A DNA stretch of 64,000 nt from DASVTR01 sp033855775 (GTDB taxonomy: Bacteria > Acidobacteriota > Blastocatellia > Pyrinomonadales > Pyrinomonadaceae), in NCBI GenBank assembly GCA_033855775.1, contig JAWVFT010000119.1:1-64000 (forward strand), given 5' to 3'. Positions 59,031 through 64,000 of the stretch are shown piece by piece. Each line of letters opens with the position of its first letter. Positions within the stretch are counted from its first letter, which is position 1. Below the pieces are notes generated by a model. That model did no database searches. It saw only the letters and a program-made list of their open reading frames with translations, and was not told where the DNA came from. A program made the position numbers and the translations under genes.

Positions 59031-60958
59031 CCAGTGAAAAGATGCGGATGAGAGTTAACGTGAAAACTTTATCAGCCATTCTCCTGACGAGCGCGTTGCT
59101 TGCTTGTTCATCGCTGGCCGCGAGCGCGCAATCGGCGGTCAAGCGTTCGGTGGCGGCGATTGCGACGCGCGCGGAATTTGACGCGCTGGCTCGCACCTAC
59201 GATCAGGACACGCCGTATCCTTTGCCGCACGTGCTGTTCGTCATCGACCGCAGCGACAAGAACAGAATCTATTACGTCAACACGCAGCGTTACAAATTTC
59301 ATAAAGACTTCGTGAACGGCAACTATCTCTCGCTCGAACGCGGCGAGGAATTTTTCCAGAACAATTACTTGAAGCCCAACCGCCGCTTCATTCTCGGCAC
59401 GCTGGCTTTTCAAAGTCCCGTCAAGCGTTGGACGTTCGAGTTTTGGGAAGGCGACCTGATTCCGGCGGAGCAGATTCGGCTCGCCTACGACATCATCAGC
59501 AAGTCTTTCTACGAGCCGGTCGCCTTCAAGCCAAACTCGCTTAGGCAGGAGGAAGACTCCGCCGCGCTCAAAGGGATGCCGCGCGTCTTGCAGAGCGACA
59601 TCACGAAGGAGCAGGAGTATCAGGCTCTCAACATGGCGCGCGGGCTTGGGCGCATCCACGTCATAGAGAAACTGGACGACCACGTTGAAATCGGCTTTAA
59701 CGAAATCCTCGTGCTCAATGAAGTCCCTGTGACGCTGCCGCCCGTGGCGGGCATCATCACGTCGAAGCCTTCGACGCCGCTCTCGCACATCAACCTGCTG
59801 GCGAAAGGCTGGAAAGTTCCGAACGCTTACATCAGGAACGCGACCGAGTTGTTGAAGCAATACGACGGCTGGTGGGTTTCCTTCGAGACGAAGTTTGACC
59901 GCTACGACATCAAGCGCGCCGACAAGAAACAGTTGGAGGAATACCAGCAGGAGATTGCGCAGGTGCAAAAGATGATGAAGCCGCGCGGCAATCTGGCCGT
60001 GACGCGCCTCGCTTCCCTGCGCGAGCAGCGCGCGAGCGACATCATCGCTTACGGCGGCAAGTCCGCCAACCTGGGCGAAGTGATGAACGCGCGCTTGCCG
60101 GGCGTCGTCGTTCCCAACGGCTTCGGCATTCCGTTTTTCTACTACGACCAATTCATCAAGGAGAACAATCTCGAAGAGCCAATCTTTGAGATGATGAACG
60201 AAGACCGCTTCGTCCACGACCCGGCCTACAGGCGCGAGCGACTGGCCGCGATGCGCGAGCGGATACAGAAGGGAGCGGTCAACGAGAAGCTGCGCGCCGA
60301 AGTCCTGCGCCGCGCGCACACGGAATTTGCCGGCAAGGGACTCTTCGTGCGTAGCTCTTCAAACTCGGAAGACTTGCCCAACTTCAGCGGAGCCGGACTC
60401 TACAGCACCGTCCCGAACGTCAAGACGGACGAACAACTCATCGAAGCGATTAAGACCGTCTGGGCTTCGCTCTGGAATTTCGAAGCCTACGAAGCGCGCG
60501 AGCGCGCTCTCGTTGACCATTCAAAAGTCTACATGGCCGTGCTCGTGCAGGAGGGCATCAATTCGGAAAGCTCCGGCGTCATGATTACCACAGACCCTTA
60601 CGATACTGACAACAAGGACGCCATCTACATCAGCGCCAAGCGCGGGCTCGGCATCAAGGTCGTCGAAGGCAAAAAGGTGGCCGAGCAGATTCTCTTTCGC
60701 ACGCGCGGCAACGCCGTCAAAGTTCTGACGCGCTCAGCCGAAGACAGCCTGCTGACCTTTGATGAGCAGGGCGGCGTCAAAGAGATTCCCATCACGGGCG
60801 AGCGCGTTGTCCTGACTGACGAAGTGATACGCCGTCTGGCGAGCGCGGCGTCGAGCATCCGGCGCGTCTTCAGGGGCCGCGAACAGGACATCGAATGGGC
60901 CTACATGAAGGGACAGATTTACATCATCCAGTCGCGCCCGTATATTCAGGGAAGCTGA
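59027..60958 (+). CDS. Exported lipoprotein with PEP-synthase/PPDK-like domains
   Basis: 643 aa, starting in an ATGA overlap with the decarboxylase. Signal peptide with lipobox LLAC (Cys27). A unique N-terminal domain (about 40-220) precedes a PEP-utilising swivel domain with PPVAGIITSKPSTPLSHINLLAKG, whose His matches the phospho-His of TxxSHxAI. A PPDK ATP-grasp-type domain follows from about 340 (GGKSANLGEVM, FVRSSSNSEDLPNFSGAGLY, VLVQEGINSESSGVM, DIEWAYMKGQIYIIQSRP). Domain order is reversed relative to PEP synthase. An ATP-using fold outside the cytoplasm is puzzling; the substrate is unknown. Confidence 0.82.
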   Translation: MTSEKMRMRVNVKTLSAILLTSALLACSSLAASAQSAVKRSVAAIATRAEFDALARTYDQDTPYPLPHVLFVIDRSDKNRIYYVNTQRYKFHKDFVNGNYLSLERGEEFFQNNYLKPNRRFILGTLAFQSPVKRWTFEFWEGDLIPAEQIRLAYDIISKSFYEPVAFKPNSLRQEEDSAALKGMPRVLQSDITKEQEYQALNMARGLGRIHVIEKLDDHVEIGFNEILVLNEVPVTLPPVAGIITSKPSTPLSHINLLAKGWKVPNAYIRNATELLKQYDGWWVSFETKFDRYDIKRADKKQLEEYQQEIAQVQKMMKPRGNLAVTRLASLREQRASDIIAYGGKSANLGEVMNARLPGVVVPNGFGIPFFYYDQFIKENNLEEPIFEMMNEDRFVHDPAYRRERLAAMRERIQKGAVNEKLRAEVLRRAHTEFAGKGLFVRSSSNSEDLPNFSGAGLYSTVPNVKTDEQLIEAIKTVWASLWNFEAYEARERALVDHSKVYMAVLVQEGINSESSGVMITTDPYDTDNKDAIYISAKRGLGIKVVEGKKVAEQILFRTRGNAVKVLTRSAEDSLLTFDEQGGVKEIPITGERVVLTDEVIRRLASAASSIRRVFRGREQDIEWAYMKGQIYIIQSRPYIQGS

Positions 60959-60960
60959 AA

Positions 60961-61045
60961 GACAGTTGTCAGCATTCGATAACGAGCAAAGACTGAACAG
61001 TTCTTGCTGCTACTAATCGCTGATTGCTGATTGCTGATTACGATT
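60961..61045. repeat. Heptanucleotide element L, unit AATCAGC (one clear arm)
   Basis: The right arm, 61014-61044, is the complement of three tandem AATCAGC units plus flanks. The left side, 60963-60988, shows only decayed matches (GTCAGCA, ATTCGATA, ACGAGCA). It lies between the PEP-synthase-like gene and the SDR gene, ending about 5 bp before the SDR ATG at 61049. Confidence 0.65.
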
Positions 61046-61048
61046 AAG

Positions 61049-61834
61049 ATGAACGATAAAATTTTTGTTGACGGAATGTTGAATGGGCGCGTCGCTTTGG
61101 TGACGGGCGGCGGCACGGGCATCACGGGCGGCGTGGCGCGGGCGTTGGCCGAAAACGGAGCGCGCGTTGTGCTGGTCAGTCGCCGGATGGAACATTTGGA
61201 GCCCGCGGCTGAAGCTATTCGCGCGGCGGGCGGCGAGGCTTTGGCGTTTGCGGCTGACGTGCGCAACATGCCTGAGGTGGAAGCGGCTGTGGCCTTTGCG
61301 CTTGAGCGTTTCGGCCAACTCGACATTGTGGTCAACGGGGCGGCGGGCAATTTTCTGTGCGCGGCGGAAGAGTTGTCGCCGAACGGCTTCGGCACGGTCG
61401 TTGACATCGACTTGAAAGGCACCTTCAACGTTTGTCGCGCGGCCATCGTCGAGTTGAAAAAATCGAAAGGCTCGATTCTCAACATCAGCGCGACCTTGCA
61501 TTACCTTGGCACGCCGTATCAACTTCACGTCTCGGCGGCGAAGGCCGGCGTCGACGCTTTGACGCGCAATCTGGCGGTCGAGTGGGGACGCTACGGCATA
61601 CGCGTCAACGCGATTGCGCCCGGCCCCATCGAAGACACAGAAGGCATGTCGCGGCTCGTCCCCGCGGATGTCAAGGAGAAGCTGCGCCGCAAGATTCCTT
61701 TGGGTCGCTTCGGTCGCATCAGGGACATAGAGCAGGCGGCGGTCTTCATCTGCTCCGACGCAGCGAGCTTTATCAACGGCGTCGTTCTGATCATTGACGG
61801 CGGCCAATGGTTGTCCGCCAATCCGCTCGGTTAG
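61049..61834 (+). CDS. SDR-family 2,4-dienoyl-CoA reductase-like oxidoreductase
   Basis: 261 aa from ATG 61049. NADP-binding GGGTGITGGVARALAENGA, then NGAAGNFLC, and PGPIEDTEGMSRL, both characteristic of 2,4-dienoyl-CoA reductases rather than classical SDRs. The catalytic region reads LHVSAAKAGVDAL: the usual Tyr of YxxxK is absent, as in that subfamily, where an alternative Tyr/Asp is used. It would reduce dienoyl-CoA in unsaturated fatty acid oxidation. No other beta-oxidation gene is nearby. No ribosome site; repeat element L precedes it. Confidence 0.85.
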   Translation: MNDKIFVDGMLNGRVALVTGGGTGITGGVARALAENGARVVLVSRRMEHLEPAAEAIRAAGGEALAFAADVRNMPEVEAAVAFALERFGQLDIVVNGAAGNFLCAAEELSPNGFGTVVDIDLKGTFNVCRAAIVELKKSKGSILNISATLHYLGTPYQLHVSAAKAGVDALTRNLAVEWGRYGIRVNAIAPGPIEDTEGMSRLVPADVKEKLRRKIPLGRFGRIRDIEQAAVFICSDAASFINGVVLIIDGGQWLSANPLG

Positions 61835-61856
61835 TTTCTCACGTGTCTTAATCTTC

Positions 61857-63371
61857 ATGCTGAAACTAGAGCCAGCGACATTTGAAGAGTTTGAGCGCGA
61901 GGCCGGACGCGGCAATGTCGTCCCGGTCGTGCGCAGCGTTTTGGCCGATTTGCAAACGCCGGTCAGCGCATTCCTGCGCGTTGCCGCCGATGCGCCTTAC
62001 TCTTTCCTGCTCGAATCCATCGAAGGCGGCGAGCGCGTCGCTCGTTACTCGTTTCTGGGCGCGGAGCCTTGGATGATTGTGCGCGGGCGCGGGAAGCGCA
62101 CAACGGTCGAGCGCGGCGGTGAGCGCGAGACGATAGACGTGCGCGCGACCGATTTCATCCGCGAGCATTTCCGCGAGCGACATCTCGCGCGCCGCAACGG
62201 GCTGTCTCCGCTCTGCGGCGGCGCGGTCGGCTATCTGGCCTACGACGCCGCGCGCTGGTTCGAGCCCGTGCTTGAGAAGAACGATGATGAAGCGCAAGCT
62301 GACGAAGCCGTCTGGATGTTTTATCGCACGCTGCTCGCCTTCGACCGCGTGCGGCAGCAGATTGAAATCACGTCCGTCGTCCTGACCGAAGAGGCGCAGG
62401 GCAGCATTGAGCGTTTGCGTCAACTCTACGAACGCGCCGTCGCGGAAACCGAGCGCATCGAGCGGCAACTGCTCGCCGGACTCGTCGCGCCGCCCGCCGC
62501 GACCGCTCCCGCCGCGAGCGATGTTGATGACGAGAGCAACGCTTTCATCTCTAACTGGACGCGCGAGGGTTTTGAAGAGGCCGTGCTTCAGGTCAAGGAA
62601 CGCATCGCCGCGGGCGACTGTTATCAGGTCGTGCTTTCGCAACGCTTCACGAAGAAGGTGTCGGCCTCGCCTTTGCAAATCTATCGCGCGCTGCGGGCCT
62701 TGAACCCTTCGCCGTACATGTATTTTTTTCGGATGAACGACGAAGCGATTATCGGCGCGTCGCCGGAGATGCTGGTGCGTTGTCGCGGGCAGCGGCTCGA
62801 CTATCGCCCGATTGCCGGGACGCGCAAGCGCGGCGCGACCGAAGCCGAAGACTGGCTGCTCGGCGAAGAGATGCGCGCCGACGAAAAAGAGGTGGCCGAG
62901 CACATGATGCTCGTTGACTTGGGGCGCAACGACCTTGGCCGCGTCAGCGATTACGGCTCCGTGCAAATCGAAGACCTGCTCTCCATCGAGCGTTATTCTC
63001 ATGTGCAGCATCTCGTCAGCAGCTTGCGCTCGCGCCTGCGCGACAACCTCGACCGCTTCGACGCGCTGGCCTCCTGCTTTCCCGCCGGGACGGTGACGGG
63101 AGCGCCGAAGGTGCGCGCCATGCAAATCATCAAAGAGTTGGAGCCGGACGCGCGCGGCGTCTATGCAGGGGCCGTGCTCTACATGGACTACGCGGAGAAT
63201 CTCGATTCGTGCATCGCGATTCGCACCATCGTCATGCGCGACGGCTACGCTTCCGTGCAGGCCGGAGCCGGACTCGTCGCAGACTCAAGCCCGGAGCGCG
63301 AATATGAAGAGACTGTCAATAAAGCGCGCGCCCTCGTCCGCGCGATTGAGATGGCGGAGAATGGAATATGA
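61857..63371 (+). CDS. trpE: Anthranilate synthase component I
   Basis: 504 aa from ATG 61857. It converts chorismate to anthranilate with ammonia from TrpG. The N-terminal regulatory part contains FLLESIEGGERVARYSFLG (the LLES Trp-feedback element). The catalytic part contains GDCYQVVLSQRF, PIAGTRKRG, DEKEVAEHMMLVDLGRNDLGRV, and GAPKVRAMQIIKELEP. pabB is an alternative, but the LLES element and length favour trpE. trpG and other trp genes are not adjacent in the window. Its stop overlaps the next start (ATGA). Confidence 0.92.
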   Translation: MLKLEPATFEEFEREAGRGNVVPVVRSVLADLQTPVSAFLRVAADAPYSFLLESIEGGERVARYSFLGAEPWMIVRGRGKRTTVERGGERETIDVRATDFIREHFRERHLARRNGLSPLCGGAVGYLAYDAARWFEPVLEKNDDEAQADEAVWMFYRTLLAFDRVRQQIEITSVVLTEEAQGSIERLRQLYERAVAETERIERQLLAGLVAPPAATAPAASDVDDESNAFISNWTREGFEEAVLQVKERIAAGDCYQVVLSQRFTKKVSASPLQIYRALRALNPSPYMYFFRMNDEAIIGASPEMLVRCRGQRLDYRPIAGTRKRGATEAEDWLLGEEMRADEKEVAEHMMLVDLGRNDLGRVSDYGSVQIEDLLSIERYSHVQHLVSSLRSRLRDNLDRFDALASCFPAGTVTGAPKVRAMQIIKELEPDARGVYAGAVLYMDYAENLDSCIAIRTIVMRDGYASVQAGAGLVADSSPEREYEETVNKARALVRAIEMAENGI

Positions 63372-64000
63372 AAAAAGCGCAGACCGCGAATCAAGCGTCG
63401 AGATTCGTTAGTCGTCAAACAAACTCAAGCGTCGTCAGTCATCAAACTGTATGGCCGAACGCTCGTCGCTTCGCTTCAGCTTGGCGCGAGCGTTTGAGCT
63501 TGTTCGTCGCGCTCGTGTGCTTGCTCGCGTTCGCTTCGCTCGCGCGGGCGCAGCAGGCGCAACCGACGCCGCCGAAGAATAACGCGACGCAAAGAAGCGG
63601 CGCGACCGAAGCGAAGAAGAGCAACGAACGACCGGCGGCTGTCGCGGCGGCGACGAAGCCGGAGCCTTTCGACGGCGCATCCGTCGAGAAGATGGCCGCG
63701 CAGTGTGTCACGCTGGAAACGGACGCGGGCGCAATCGAGATAGAGATGCTGGCCGAGACGGCGCCGGAAACCGCGCGCAACTTTCTCAACCTCGCGGCTA
63801 CGGGCGCGCTCGACACGACGACCTTCAACCGCGTCGTCAAAGATTTCGTGGTGCAGGGCGGCAATCTGGGGACTTCGCAAAAGTGGGGCATGGAGCTTTC
63901 GCAAAGAGCGCGGCGCACGATTCCAGACGAGCCGAACCCCGTCAAGCACGTGCGCGGCATCGTCTCCATGGCGCGCTCCGACCAACCCAACTCTGCTACC
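63368..64000 (+). CDS. Cyclophilin-type peptidyl-prolyl cis-trans isomerase, exported, partial at right edge
   Basis: A frame starting at ATG 63368, in an ATGA overlap with trpE, remains open to the window end (211 codons). About 40 polar residues precede a hydrophobic signal segment (LSLFVALVCLLAFASLARAQ). A disordered Pro/Ala/Lys linker follows, then the cyclophilin domain (LETDAGAIEIEMLAETAPETARNFLNLA, TTFNRVVKDFVVQGGN, HVRGIVSMARSDQPNSAT). The catalytic Arg of FNRVV and Gln of VQGG are present. It assists protein folding in the periplasm. The frame is continuous and the domain match is unmistakable. Confidence 0.9.
   Translation, partial: MKKAQTANQASRFVSRQTNSSVVSHQTVWPNARRFASAWRERLSLFVALVCLLAFASLARAQQAQPTPPKNNATQRSGATEAKKSNERPAAVAAATKPEPFDGASVEKMAAQCVTLETDAGAIEIEMLAETAPETARNFLNLAATGALDTTTFNRVVKDFVVQGGNLGTSQKWGMELSQRARRTIPDEPNPVKHVRGIVSMARSDQPNSAT

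Noticed and set aside
59108..63125. Long minus-strand frames opposite the PEP-synthase-like and trpE genes
   Set aside because: Antisense shadows; both plus-strand genes carry complete family motifs.
1..64000. tRNA, rRNA, riboswitch or CRISPR features
   Set aside because: I looked for cloverleaf ends, rRNA-conserved stretches and repeated 24-40-bp direct repeats and saw none I could support by eye.

Overview
The window looks like chromosomal DNA from a GC-rich, Gram-negative, aerobic heterotroph. The best guess is an Acidobacteriota member of the Blastocatellia/Pyrinomonas type. This rests on inference from PknB-type kinases fused to TolB-like or WD40 propellers, a B. subtilis-type SdhCAB, small secreted IPFAF/LPAGDY proteins, outer-membrane barrel proteins and SpoIID/S55-like exported proteins. 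No rRNA, tRNA, CRISPR array, transposase or phage genes were recognised. Most of the window is ordinary housekeeping DNA.

Layout. 1-5.6 kb: a truncated GAF/HisKA sensor protein lacking the phospho-accepting His, a Pcs-like CDP-alcohol phosphatidyltransferase, a small secreted protein and a large Ser/Thr kinase. 5.9-7.0 kb: an ECF sigma factor with two small membrane proteins. 7.1-12.2 kb (minus): sdhC-sdhA-uma2-sdhB-pfkB, with an Uma2-family nuclease gene wedged inside the succinate dehydrogenase operon. 12.4-16.6 kb (plus): LysR regulator, amidase, SPFH protein and an Arg-rich secreted mini-protein. 16.8-24.5 kb (minus): a possible NHLP-like short protein, a kinase with seven WD40 repeats, RNA 2',3'-cyclic phosphodiesterase, penicillin acylase and aldehyde dehydrogenase. 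24.6-35.6 kb (mainly plus): outer-membrane protein, two VTT/DedA proteins, a DnaQ-like exonuclease (minus), then pyrE, truA, uppS, cdsA, dxr, rseP and ispG, an isoprenoid/envelope-lipid cluster. 35.7-46 kb: pentapeptide-repeat membrane protein, a 9 x 21-bp tandem array, then a minus-strand run of spoIID-like, glutaredoxin, small ORF, miaA, hfq, tmk, holB and a response-regulator/ATPase hybrid. 46-64 kb: a HigBA toxin-antitoxin pair, serine hydrolase, Gfo/Idh/MocA oxidoreductase, ArnT-like glycosyltransferase, lipoprotein, an alpha/beta hydrolase lacking its Ser, mobA, cofG, S55-like protease, rsmG, PLP decarboxylase, an exported PEP-synthase-like lipoprotein, an SDR, trpE and a truncated cyclophilin.

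The most striking signal is not a gene. At least a dozen gene junctions carry tandem arrays of a short unit, 7 bp at most loci and 8 bp at two GC-rich loci. The arrays are arranged as a left arm of units, a short unique centre, and a right arm of the complementary units. The unit sequence differs between loci (GTCCAAA, GTGACAA, GGTGATA, GGGGTTA, GATGARC, AATCAGC, ACGCGGAG), but the geometry and polarity are constant: the purine-rich strand is always in the 5' arm. Arms often end within a few bases of the next start codon, where no Shine-Dalgarno is visible, or supply the last codons of the upstream protein. This recurs through pyrE/truA, uppS/cdsA/dxr and rseP/ispG, and also around lysR/amidase and tmk/holB. 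Heptanucleotide tandem repeats (STRRs) of heterocystous cyanobacteria are the closest described elements I know. The inverted, locus-specific, start-codon-abutting arrangement here seems worth systematic study.
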